A stretch of DNA of 64,000 bases from Thiorhodovibrio frisius. GTDB taxonomy: Bacteria; Pseudomonadota; Gammaproteobacteria; Chromatiales; Chromatiaceae. Positions 1-8,196 of the stretch are shown piece after piece; position 1 is the stretch's first letter, and each line of letters opens with the position of its first letter. The position numbers were made by a program, and so were the translations under genes. The stretch covers positions 496,001-560,000 of the forward strand of contig NZ_CP121471.1 in assembly GCF_033954835.1 (NCBI RefSeq). Direction: 5' to 3'. The notes under the pieces are model-generated. The model was not told the DNA's origin and did not search any database. It saw nothing but the letters and a program-made list of their open reading frames with translations.

Positions 1-2
1 TG

Positions 3-440
3 CTCGAGGACGCTTGGCTCAACAATAAATCACTGATTGATCAGCGCAAGCTGCACTGTGATATCGACTGTGATCCGGACCTGAACTGGACTCTCGACGC
101 CTATCTCGTGAGCTCCTTGATTGAAAATGTGCTGACTAACACTATGCGCTATACTCAAGCAGTGGTTTGCCTGAGCGCGCGTCGGGATGGTGACTGGCTC
201 TATCTGAGTGTGGATGACGATGGGCCCGGTTTTCCTGCCGCCATGCTTGGGCGGCGCAACCTGCAAGATAGTGCCGCGCCCGACGCCAGACTCGGCAACA
301 CCGGACTGGGCCTGCACTTCTGTGCCCTGGTCGCCGAGCGCCACTGCACGCCCGACGGCGCTCGCGGGCTCATAGAGCTCAGTAACGCCGGGCCGCTGGG
401 TGGCGGGCATTTTGAGCTCAAGTTGCCCGCTATTGGGTAG
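3..440 (+). CDS. Sensor histidine kinase, C-terminal part (5' end outside window)
   Basis: The reading frame is open from the left edge, so only the last 145 residues are visible. They form a HATPase_c ATP-binding domain. The N box is LIENVLTNTMRYT, the G1 box is VDDDGPGFP and the G2 box is NTGLGLHFC. The H box and any sensor region lie outside the window. The next gene, 74 bases downstream on the same strand, is a response regulator with GGDEF and Hpt domains and is the natural partner (inference). An internal ATG at 108 is not a true start because the conserved domain begins before it. Confidence 0.88.
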   Translation, partial: LEDAWLNNKSLIDQRKLHCDIDCDPDLNWTLDAYLVSSLIENVLTNTMRYTQAVVCLSARRDGDWLYLSVDDDGPGFPAAMLGRRNLQDSAAPDARLGNTGLGLHFCALVAERHCTPDGARGLIELSNAGPLGGGHFELKLPAIG

Positions 441-514
441 GGCGTTTACTGGCCGGATTGGTACGCTAGGTGCTGGCAACAAGACGCCAGACAAGCTAGG
501 ATTGACAGCGGCGG

Positions 515-2299
515 ATGGTCGATGGTGACTTTGTAATTTGCAGTGGAGCTGGCAGTAACAGCATTGTGAGCAGGCAGGATTACCGCATACTGATCGTCGA
601 TGATGAACCGGCGAATATTTATCTGCTCTCGCGCATGCTGGGCGACAGCTACCGCATTGTCGAGGCACGCGGTGGCGAGGAGGCGTTGGCCATCGCCCGG
701 GGCCCCGACAAGCCGGCCTTGATTCTGCTCGACGTGATGATGCCAGAGGTCGACGGCTTCGAGGTGTGTCGGCGGCTTAAGGCCGATGATGAGACCAAAG
801 ATATTATCGTCATTTTCGTTACCGCCATTGGCGACAGCGCGGCGGAAGAAGTCGGGCTGAATCTGGGCGCAGCAGATTACATCACCAAACCTATCAGTCT
901 GCCGATCGTGCGCGCGCGGGTGCGCAACCAGATTAACATGCGTCTGAAGGCGGACATGCTTGAGGCCATGTCCTACATCGACGGCCTGACACACGTCTAC
1001 AACAGGCGCAAGTTCGACACTCTATTGCATAAGGAGTGGCAGCGCGCGCGTCACAGTGGCAAGCCGCTGGGCCTGATCATGATCGACTTCGATCATTTCA
1101 AAGCGCTGAACGACCACTACGGCCATGGTGCCGGGGATATCTGTCTTCAACAGGGGGCTGCGGCACTCGGCGGCGCGCTCAAGCGCCAGAGCGACCTGCT
1201 CGCGCGCTATGGCGGCGAGGAATTTGTCGCTCTGCTCCCGGAGACCGATCTGGAAGGTGCCAGGTTGACGGCCGAGGCCATGCGCGCGGCGGTCAAGGCG
1301 CTTGGCCTGGAGCACAAATACTCCTCGGCGGCGGGGCATGTCACCGTCAGTTTGGGGGTGGCGGCCGTCAACGCCGATGGTGAGCATGCGGCGACCTATC
1401 TGCTGGAACTGGCCGACCGTGCTCTGAATCGCGCCAAGGCGAGCGGTCGTGATCGGGCGGTGCTGATGGATGAGGCCATGGATGCCGAACTCAACGCCGG
1501 GGACATCGCCGCGCCCCGGCGCTCGGACGATGCCCTGGCCAGGGCAGAGGCAAGGGCAGAAAGCGTCGGCGAGGCCCAGGACCTGGTGTCAACGGATGTC
1601 GGTGCCAGCGATTATGTCTCGGAGCGTCGTCGCTATGGTGCGACCTCGGGCGACCGCAAATTCCTGCCGCAAGCCGAAGCGGTGCTGCATGCGCTGAACG
1701 CCCTTTATCTGTTGCCGTTGAGCGCCGAGCTGCATGCGGAACTCGACAGCCTTCATTATGCGGCGAGCGATCTACTCAGTCGACTCGATGTTGAAGGCGT
1801 GGGCATGCAGGAGGAGCCGGAGATTCCGGCTGCGTTCGTGCCAGAAACGGCCGTTCCTCAAACACTCGAAGCCATCTCCCAGGGGCAGTTTCCGGGGCAG
1901 GCGGGAACTTTTGGCGATCTTCTGCCCACGCAGGCGCAAGCAGATAGCGCAAATGCGGAGTGCTTTGATGTCGCGGAGATGATGCGTCGCCTTGGGCAAG
2001 ACCAGGAAATTGCCGAACTGACCATCCAACAGTTTCTGGCCGATGCGCCGGTGCGCGTCGCCGAGATACGCGCGGCACGGGACGCGGAGCAACTTGATCA
2101 GCTGCATTTCAAGGCGCACAGCCTTAAAGGTCTGTCTGGTGCGGTGTCGGCGCTGCGCTTGCAGGCACTCGCTGGGAAGATCGAGAAGTCAGCCACAATC
2201 CTGACCGCAGCCGCGTTGATGGAAGATCTCGAGCAGGAATACGCCCAGCTCGAACCCCTGTTGCGCGCGCAACTTGATTCGTTTTCTGGGTCTGGGTGA
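515..2299 (+). CDS. Response regulator with GGDEF diguanylate cyclase and C-terminal Hpt domain
   Basis: 594 residues. A REC domain (about 24-140) has acidic residues VDDE and phospho-acceptor D73 in LLDVMMP. A GGDEF domain (about 153-320) starts with IDGLTHVYNRRKFD, has the active-site loop GGEEF at 233-237 and an inhibitory I-site RQSD at 224-227, five residues before it. A variable linker follows, then an Hpt domain with H535 in AHSLKGLSG. The protein should make cyclic di-GMP under phosphorylation control and also carry a transferable phosphoryl group. The fusion of cyclase and Hpt is unusual. A GTG at 566 is an alternative start, giving a protein that begins just before the REC domain. 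Confidence 0.9.
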   Translation: MVDGDFVICSGAGSNSIVSRQDYRILIVDDEPANIYLLSRMLGDSYRIVEARGGEEALAIARGPDKPALILLDVMMPEVDGFEVCRRLKADDETKDIIVIFVTAIGDSAAEEVGLNLGAADYITKPISLPIVRARVRNQINMRLKADMLEAMSYIDGLTHVYNRRKFDTLLHKEWQRARHSGKPLGLIMIDFDHFKALNDHYGHGAGDICLQQGAAALGGALKRQSDLLARYGGEEFVALLPETDLEGARLTAEAMRAAVKALGLEHKYSSAAGHVTVSLGVAAVNADGEHAATYLLELADRALNRAKASGRDRAVLMDEAMDAELNAGDIAAPRRSDDALARAEARAESVGEAQDLVSTDVGASDYVSERRRYGATSGDRKFLPQAEAVLHALNALYLLPLSAELHAELDSLHYAASDLLSRLDVEGVGMQEEPEIPAAFVPETAVPQTLEAISQGQFPGQAGTFGDLLPTQAQADSANAECFDVAEMMRRLGQDQEIAELTIQQFLADAPVRVAEIRAARDAEQLDQLHFKAHSLKGLSGAVSALRLQALAGKIEKSATILTAAALMEDLEQEYAQLEPLLRAQLDSFSGSG

Positions 2300-2311
2300 G
2301 TTTGGGGATGA

Positions 2312-2347
2312 GTCCAGTAGTAAGCCCAGTAGTAAACCCAGTAGTAA
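2312..2347. repeat. 12-bp tandem repeat, three copies
   Basis: Three consecutive 12-base units with core CCAGTAGTAA lie at 2312-2323, 2324-2335 and 2336-2347, differing only in the first one or two bases. They sit between the convergent ends of the cyclase gene and the PAS kinase gene. No coding role is seen. Comparable short tandem arrays occur at 8323-8352, 11140-11205 and 44496-44531. Confidence 0.8.
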
Positions 2348-2394
2348 ACAGGTTGAGGCTGATGAAACCTGATCGAAACCGGCGGCAGCGGTAC

Positions 2395-3492
2395 TCAGCC
2401 GGCGGAGTCCGCCCTGCAACTGTCGTCTGGCAGTTCCACCCAGAGCAGGGTGCCGGTATCTTCTGAGCTGTGAAAGCCGATGCTGCCGCCAACAGCATCG
2501 ACAATAAGCCGGGCGGAGTAGGTGCCCAGGCCGTTGCCGGTACTTTTTCCCTGAGTGACGTATTTGTCGAAGAATTTTGGCTGAATCTCCGCCGGGATGC
2601 AGCCCTGGTTGTGGATTTCAACGCGCGCACCATTGCTCCGGCACATCACGCGCAGGCTGATCTGGCCATCGGTGGGAGTCGCCTCGAAGGCGTTTTTTGT
2701 CAGATTGGCGAACAGGTTGTAATACAACAGCGGCTCACCACGCAGACTGCAACGGTCGGTCGAAGTCACGGGCCGATCACCGAGCAGCAGCTGACCCTGC
2801 TGTCCTCTGCGGGCGGTGGCCCGTTCACAGTCCACTAATACCCGCGACAACAATTCGAGCAGGTCCAGAGGCTCGCCTTGCAGCGGGTAGCTGCCGGCCT
2901 CAAGCTTGTAGAGATTCAGCGACGCGTCGATCATCTCCACCATGGTGCGCGCCGAGCGCTCAACGATGTCGAGCAACTCGCGCTGTTCGTCGCTGACATT
3001 GGCATCCTCGCAGATGAGTGCTGGAATGTTGATGATGGCGTTTAAAGGTGTGCGAAGGTCATGGCGCATCAGCCGCTCGACATCCTCGCGCATGCGCTCG
3101 TGGCGGATGCGCTCGGTGATATCCATGATGAAGGTCACCTTGCGCGGCTGCCCGTCGTTGCCTCTGATGTGCGTCGCGTCGGCCATGATCTGCTTGGTGT
3201 TGCCGTCGCGGTCGAGTACCTCCCACTCTCCGCGCACTTCGTTATGCCCGGCGATGAAGCGATCGTGCAACTCCCTCATCAGGGACTTGTTCTCGGGTGG
3301 CACCACCATGGTGAAGTGTTGGCCGAGGAGTTCGTCGGGGCGATAGCCGTAAAACCGACAATAAGCCGGGTTGACGAATTCAAAAATCCCCTGTGAATTG
3401 GTAATGCACACTCCCACGGGCGTGGCGTTGACCACTTGCAGCATGCGCTGGCTCAGCGCGGTGGGAGACTCTGGGTCGGTGGTGTCGTTCAT
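2395..3492 (-). CDS. PAS-domain sensor histidine kinase
   Basis: 365 residues with no membrane segment, so probably cytosolic. A PAS domain with PAC tail covers about 18-130 and ends FIMDITERIR. The H box RHDLRTPLNAI (H144) follows, then a HATPase domain with N box FANLTKNAFEATP and G2 region GNGLGTYSARLIV. The usual DxGxG box is replaced by HNQGCIP, so ATP binding may be altered. It lies 54 bases downstream of the phosphatase/anti-sigma gene on the same strand and probably ends that operon. It is a candidate kinase for the REC domain of that protein (inference). No strong ribosome binding site is seen. Confidence 0.88.
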   Translation of the reverse strand: MNDTTDPESPTALSQRMLQVVNATPVGVCITNSQGIFEFVNPAYCRFYGYRPDELLGQHFTMVVPPENKSLMRELHDRFIAGHNEVRGEWEVLDRDGNTKQIMADATHIRGNDGQPRKVTFIMDITERIRHERMREDVERLMRHDLRTPLNAIINIPALICEDANVSDEQRELLDIVERSARTMVEMIDASLNLYKLEAGSYPLQGEPLDLLELLSRVLVDCERATARRGQQGQLLLGDRPVTSTDRCSLRGEPLLYYNLFANLTKNAFEATPTDGQISLRVMCRSNGARVEIHNQGCIPAEIQPKFFDKYVTQGKSTGNGLGTYSARLIVDAVGGSIGFHSSEDTGTLLWVELPDDSCRADSAG

Positions 3493-3546
3493 TATTTATG
3501 TGTGCGTCAGTGATTCAGGCAGCACGTGCGTTGCAGTTGCGAGGCC

Positions 3547-5262
3547 TCACCAGGCGTAGGTGACCACAACTTCGGCGCCATCGTGCCCGTAGTGGACCGA
3601 TTCGCACAGATCACGCACAAGCTTTATGCCACGACCCCAGGGCTGGGACGCATCGGTTTGCTCGGGTTGCTGGTCATTAAAACCCGAGCCGCTGTCGCGC
3701 ACCATTATCCGAATGCGCCCTCCGTGGCCGGAGCTTGGCTGGTAGCTCAGGCTGAGCTTGATCCAGCCCGGCGTGGGCATGGCCAGGCGGCGCTCGCGCT
3801 CGCGGTAGTAAAGCTCAAAGCCATCGGGCGTGGATTTCATCTTGGATTCAAGCTTCAGAACCCCGTGCTCGAGTGCGTTGGTGTAAAGCTCGGTGATAAT
3901 GGTCTGAAGCGCGCCGGCATGGTTGTGCATGCCCTCGAGCAGCCCTAGGGGTCCGAGCATTTCTTCAAGCAACGGCAAGGCATCAAGGCGGGCGTCGGCC
4001 AGCTCAATGGACCATTCCCATCCAGATTGTTGCAGCGCCGCCTTGGGTAACTGGGGGCCGGTGTATTCCGAGCTGCCGAGCGGGATTTCCACAATGGTGA
4101 TGTCATCGAGCGGGTCGCCGCTGCGCAGATCGTCGAGCGATTGGATCAGGGACTCCATGACTGGCTCGCCGTAGCTCCAGCAATCCAGCACCTTCTGAAA
4201 GCCGGTGTCCTCGAACATTTTCCCGTCGGGGTTGGTGCCGGTCTCGAGCAGGCCATCGCTCATTAGCAGCAGGCGATCTGTTGGTTCTGCCTGGAGGTAA
4301 TTGGCATGCTCCTGTTCGGGCAGGGGATGCATGATGCCGAGTGGCAGGCTGTGGGAGCCAAGCTCGACGAGTCCATGACGGGTCTGCATCCAGCCGCTTG
4401 GCATGCCGCCGTTCCACCAGCGCAGGGTGGTTCCGGTGTGCGAAATGGAAATCAGCCAGGCGGCCATGAACCGATCCGCTGGTAATAACTGATAGAGCTT
4501 GCGGTTGATCTCGGACAGCACGCGCTCGTCGTCGGCGCCCTTGAGGGTCATGGTGTGGAAAATGTCCGAGACCGGCATGGCACCAATGGCGGCGGCAAGG
4601 CCGTGGCCGGTAAAGTCAGCGATCAGAATGCGCAGGCCGCCATCAGGCAGGTACTGGGACAGCACCAAGTCGCCGCTGAAGGTGGTGGCGGGCCGCTGGA
4701 CATGATGGTAGCGCCCGGTGGCGGCGTTGCGGGTATTGACGGCGCGGCTCAGCAGGCGCTCGGCGAGCTTTTGTTCTTCCTGGTCTTTTTCGATCAGAGC
4801 GGACAGCGCCTCGTTTTTTCTCGCAACGGCGCGCTGGAGATTACGCACTCGCTCCATGGCGCGGATGCGTGCCTTGAGGATGCCAAAACTGAAGGGCTTG
4901 GACAGGAAGTCGTCGCCGCCGGCCTCGGTGCATTGAATCAGGGATTTCTCGTCGCGCAGCGCGGTGAGAAAAATCACCGGCACGAATTGGCTGCCTGTGC
5001 GCGCTTTGATGATGCGTGTAGCCTCAAACCCGTCCATGCCAGGCATCATCACGTCCATAAATACGATATCGACGTGCTCGGTGTCGAACTTGGCGATGGC
5101 CTCCTCGCCGTTGTGCGCCTCGACCGTGTCGAAGCCCTCGCGCAGCAGCATCTGGGTTAGCAGGCGGCAGTTGGTTGGCTCGTCGTCAACCACCAGTGCC
5201 TTGCCGCGCGAGGTAGCGGCCGCCACCTTGTCCGGTTGCGCCTGGGTGTCGGGTGTATTCAT
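3547..5262 (-). CDS. Response regulator / PP2C-type phosphatase / anti-sigma HATPase fusion (HsbR-like)
   Basis: 571 residues. The REC domain (about 20-140) has phospho-acceptor D70 in FMDVMMPGMDGF. A short coiled coil leads to a SpoIIE/PP2C phosphatase domain with metal-binding motifs FSGDLVL, ADFTGHGLAAA and DPLDDITIVE. A C-terminal RsbW-like HATPase follows (ELYTNALEHGVL, VRDSGSGFN). The order REC-PP2C-HATPase is that of Pseudomonas HsbR, which phosphorylates or dephosphorylates the STAS protein HsbA. A STAS gene lies directly upstream in the same direction, which fits. The start at 5262 is an ATG; a longer frame to 5292 uses a non-ATG codon. Confidence 0.9.
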   Translation of the reverse strand: MNTPDTQAQPDKVAAATSRGKALVVDDEPTNCRLLTQMLLREGFDTVEAHNGEEAIAKFDTEHVDIVFMDVMMPGMDGFEATRIIKARTGSQFVPVIFLTALRDEKSLIQCTEAGGDDFLSKPFSFGILKARIRAMERVRNLQRAVARKNEALSALIEKDQEEQKLAERLLSRAVNTRNAATGRYHHVQRPATTFSGDLVLSQYLPDGGLRILIADFTGHGLAAAIGAMPVSDIFHTMTLKGADDERVLSEINRKLYQLLPADRFMAAWLISISHTGTTLRWWNGGMPSGWMQTRHGLVELGSHSLPLGIMHPLPEQEHANYLQAEPTDRLLLMSDGLLETGTNPDGKMFEDTGFQKVLDCWSYGEPVMESLIQSLDDLRSGDPLDDITIVEIPLGSSEYTGPQLPKAALQQSGWEWSIELADARLDALPLLEEMLGPLGLLEGMHNHAGALQTIITELYTNALEHGVLKLESKMKSTPDGFELYYRERERRLAMPTPGWIKLSLSYQPSSGHGGRIRIMVRDSGSGFNDQQPEQTDASQPWGRGIKLVRDLCESVHYGHDGAEVVVTYAW

Positions 5263-5367
5263 GCCGCTGGGGTTATCTCGATGCGCTTGCACGGCCTTGC
5301 CGACCGGGGCGGGTTAATCCCGGAGCTGTTTAACGGGATGGGGTTGGAGGTAGGGCAGGGACAGCCG

Positions 5368-5673
5368 TCATCCGATGTGGAAGAGCTTTTCGAAATTGGC
5401 AATTTTCAGCACCCGCTGAACGTCCTCGCCGCAGCCTTGAATTTTTACCGGCGAAGAATCGCCGCCGGCATGCTCACGCAGCAGCAACAGCATGCCGAGG
5501 GCGGAGCTGTCGAGGTAGGAGGTGGCAGACAGGTCGACCACATAGGTCTTGCTACCAGCGGGAATGTCGCGGTAAGCATCGCGGAAAGCCTTGTGCTGCG
5601 CAAAGTCAAAGCGGCCATCAATTTTGATGACAACTTGCTGTTTGGATTCATCGATATGGCGGGTGATACTCAT
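5368..5673 (-). CDS. STAS-domain anti-sigma factor antagonist (HsbA-like)
   Basis: 101 residues, one complete STAS domain. The phosphorylatable serine lies in SYLDSSALGMLLLL (S56). The ATG is preceded by GGAGAA. It should be the switch protein controlled by the phosphatase/kinase encoded next: unphosphorylated it would bind an anti-sigma factor, and phosphorylated it would release it. In Pseudomonas the equivalent HsbA links motility and cyclic di-GMP; whether that applies here is inference. The 236 bases upstream, to the end of the chemoreceptor-like gene, probably hold the operon promoter, but no clear -35/-10 pair was assigned. Confidence 0.9.
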   Translation of the reverse strand: MSITRHIDESKQQVVIKIDGRFDFAQHKAFRDAYRDIPAGSKTYVVDLSATSYLDSSALGMLLLLREHAGGDSSPVKIQGCGEDVQRVLKIANFEKLFHIG

Positions 5674-5909
5674 GGGGTTCTCCGGGTGTCGGCTGGAGCC
5701 TGGGCGTTTTGTTCGCGCGCGCTAGGAATGCAAGCCGCGGCACCAGTCCCAGATGGGGCATCTGATGCTCGCGATGCAGGCCGGCGCAGGTTTATTTCTG
5801 TTTGGGTGCCCTTCGGCAAGGTAATGAGTCTACGCTGATACGTGCCTTTTGTGGCGGTCTGGCAGTGACACAGCTGTTGCATCCTTCGGGGTGGCCGGCT
5901 CAATGAGCG

Positions 5910-7139
5910 TCAGAATAGTTCAAGCTCCCCGGCGCCCATGTCCTGCTGGCTGACGGCGCGGTGCGCTGCTTCTGCCACCTCGGCGCGCAGAGCTTCGAGG
6001 CGCGACTTGGCGGTGTCGACCTGGTCGCCGGTCTCGTCGCTTTGGGCCAGCGGCAGTTGATGGAGTTCGTCGGCGAATCGATCAAGAAAGTTGATCCGCT
6101 TCTCGGCGCGTTCAAGCACCTGGCGGGTGATGTCCTCAAATTGCAGCAGCCGCAGAGCGGAATTGACGTATTCGCGCAGGCGCTCGACGACGGTGCCCAT
6201 CTCGTCGATACCCGAGGCGACCACCGCGTTGAATGCCTGCACCTTCTCGGTCATTTCGTCCATCTTGCCCTTGGCGTTGATGGAAGTGCTCATGTCCTGC
6301 GAGGCCATGCGCCCGACGATGTCGCGGGTGTGGGTGAAAATCCGCTGTGATTCCTGCACTTGCGCGCGAATTTCTTCGTTGAACTGGCTGGAGTCCTGGG
6401 AGAGCTTGCGAATTTCCTGCGCCACCACCGCGAACCCTCGGCCGGATTCGCCGGCGCGCGCGGCTTCAATCGCGGCATTGAGGGCGAGCAGGTTGGTCTG
6501 GCGGGCAATGCTGTTGGCGCTGTCAAGCAGAGTGAAAATGCCGTCCATTTGGGTGGAGAGATCATCGACCTGATGGGCCACCTCGACGCTGTTTTTGCCC
6601 ATGTTGATCAGTCGCTCGACGTTCTCCGATAGCAGGATGCTGTTTTCGGAAAGAAAATCGTTCACGTCGATGTGCTGGTCCTGCGGCGAGCCTGAGTCGT
6701 CTCCCTGCATCAACTCATTAACGAGGCGTTGTTGGGATTCCGACTCCGTCAGCATGCCCGAGAAGCTGTTTTGCAGGTCGCTGACCGCGTTGGAAATCAA
6801 CCCGAGCGTCTGATTGACCATCTCGCGCAGCTCGGTGATTTCGCCCTTGATGAGATCATCGACATCGACCACCAAACTCCAGAGTTCGTGGTCCCAGCGG
6901 CGGGATTCCGCCAGGTTTCTGGCGTTGGCGACCTCAGCATTTGAGGAGACGGACGCGTTCTGATCGCTAGGTTGATGCCGCCAGGCCTGGTAGGCCCAGA
7001 CAGCGACCACCGCAAGCAAGCTCACCCAGGCGGGCGCGAGGTTGGGGAGCAGCAAGCTTTGCAGGAGCAGGACGCCGCTGACGCCCAGCGCCGGCAGGTA
7101 ATGACCCAGCTGGCCCCAGTTGAATTCCGATATCTGCAA
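5910..7139 (-). CDS. Membrane-anchored methyl-accepting chemotaxis-like protein
   Basis: 409 residues. Two closely spaced hydrophobic segments lie near the N terminus (about 13-50), with almost no periplasmic domain between them. A long helical region follows, then an MCP signalling hairpin with the diagnostic motif [18 protein letters not shown] and [15 protein letters not shown]. Lacking a ligand-binding domain, it probably senses the membrane or cytoplasm, or acts as a signalling scaffold. The start appears to be TTG at 7139, preceded by GGAG at suitable spacing. It precedes the STAS/phosphatase genes on the same strand. Confidence 0.87.
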   Translation of the reverse strand: MQISEFNWGQLGHYLPALGVSGVLLLQSLLLPNLAPAWVSLLAVVAVWAYQAWRHQPSDQNASVSSNAEVANARNLAESRRWDHELWSLVVDVDDLIKGEITELREMVNQTLGLISNAVSDLQNSFSGMLTESESQQRLVNELMQGDDSGSPQDQHIDVNDFLSENSILLSENVERLINMGKNSVEVAHQVDDLSTQMDGIFTLLDSANSIARQTNLLALNAAIEAARAGESGRGFAVVAQEIRKLSQDSSQFNEEIRAQVQESQRIFTHTRDIVGRMASQDMSTSINAKGKMDEMTEKVQAFNAVVASGIDEMGTVVERLREYVNSALRLLQFEDITRQVLERAEKRINFLDRFADELHQLPLAQSDETGDQVDTAKSRLEALRAEVAEAAHRAVSQQDMGAGELELF

Positions 7140-7217
7140 TGGTGTCTCCGCTTTGGGCTGTTTTTTTGGATTTTACTGAGTTTCCAATCACAACACGAGT
7201 ATAGCCGAGTGTTGCTT

Positions 7218-7976
7218 TCAATGGGCTGAGTGCATTGGGATGATTCGGGTCACCATGGCATGCTGATCGTCAATCTGCCAGTGGATGTTGCATCCATGCA
7301 AACGCACGGCGAAGGTATCGCGCTGCGGGTAGCGGTCCATGTAGCCCGGACGCGGATCAAGGCCGATGACTTGTTCGATCAGTGCGCGCAAATCCAATTG
7401 TCCACCCGGATCAGCGCTGGCAAGCTCCTGGCTGGCTTGGTCGCTAAAGACAACCGGCCAGCGCCTGTCGTCCAGGGCGGCGGTAAAGCCGGCGCTGGCA
7501 TCGGGCAGGGCATCGGCATAGGGCACATAGGGCTTGATGTCGAGCACCGGGGTGCCGTTGAGCAGATCGACGCCGCCCAGATGTAGCGCCAGCCCCTGCT
7601 GATTGCGCTCAAGGCCATGGTATCTCACCGCCGACAGGCCGATAGGATTGGGGCGGTAAGGCGAGCGGCTGGCAAAAACACCCACCTTGGCGCGTCCACC
7701 CAGGCGTGGCGGTCGCACCATGGGCTGCCAGCCGGCCGTGAGGCAGTCCTGATGAAAGACAAAGACGAGCCACAGGTGCGAGAAGCCCTCAAGACCGCTA
7801 AACGCCTCTTCGCGATCATAAGGCGGCAACAGCTCCAGTCTGGCGCGCGCAGCCGGCGCCAGACGCGCCTGGCGCGGAATGCCAAATTTTTCATCGAAAG
7901 GCGAGCAAATTCGCCCGATGGGGCGAAAATGGACCTCTTTGGGCCAGTCTGGATCCTTGGGTTCGGTCGAGGCCAT
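7218..7976 (-). CDS. trmO: tRNA (N6-threonylcarbamoyladenosine-37-N6)-methyltransferase TrmO
   Basis: 252 residues, close to the E. coli TrmO (YaeB/TsaA) length. Family signatures are FRPIGRICSPF near the N terminus, GLEGFSHLWLVFVFH, ASRSPYRPNPIGLSAV and DIKPYVPYAD. The enzyme methylates t6A37 in threonine tRNAs using S-adenosylmethionine. The ATG at 7976 is preferred; the frame extends to a TTG at 7997 with no better support. It is divergent from purL and stands alone. Confidence 0.92.
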   Translation of the reverse strand: MASTEPKDPDWPKEVHFRPIGRICSPFDEKFGIPRQARLAPAARARLELLPPYDREEAFSGLEGFSHLWLVFVFHQDCLTAGWQPMVRPPRLGGRAKVGVFASRSPYRPNPIGLSAVRYHGLERNQQGLALHLGGVDLLNGTPVLDIKPYVPYADALPDASAGFTAALDDRRWPVVFSDQASQELASADPGGQLDLRALIEQVIGLDPRPGYMDRYPQRDTFAVRLHGCNIHWQIDDQHAMVTRIIPMHSAH

Positions 7977-8196
7977 CGGTGAGTGGAGCGAAAGCAAGCG
8001 TTGAGTGCGTGGGGTTGGCTGGGCTGGATTGGGTTGGATTGGTCTGGCGCTGATTTCCGATTTCGCCCTGTCCCGGCAATCGGCTTAAGATGGGCCGGCA
8101 TGATGCTCGGAGCGGTTGTCAGCGCACTGCCGTTCAGGGTCCGAATTTGTTCTTTTTTCTGTGTTCTCTGTTTTGTGTTCTGCAAGGAATCTTGCC
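7977..8196. promoter_or_regulatory. trmO-purL divergent intergenic region
   Basis: This 220-base gap separates two divergent genes, so it should contain both promoters. A GT-rich stretch with an imperfect 10-base duplication (GGATTGGGTT-like) lies around 8022-8042. A run rich in T and TGTTC (8147-8182) precedes the purL ribosome binding site AAGGAAT at 8184-8190. No confident PurR operator or -35/-10 pair was found. Confidence 0.4.

Noticed and set aside
8116-8196. N-terminal extension of purL
   Set aside because: The PurL family starts at [10 protein letters not shown], and a ribosome binding site lies directly before the ATG at 8197; the upstream codons show no conservation.
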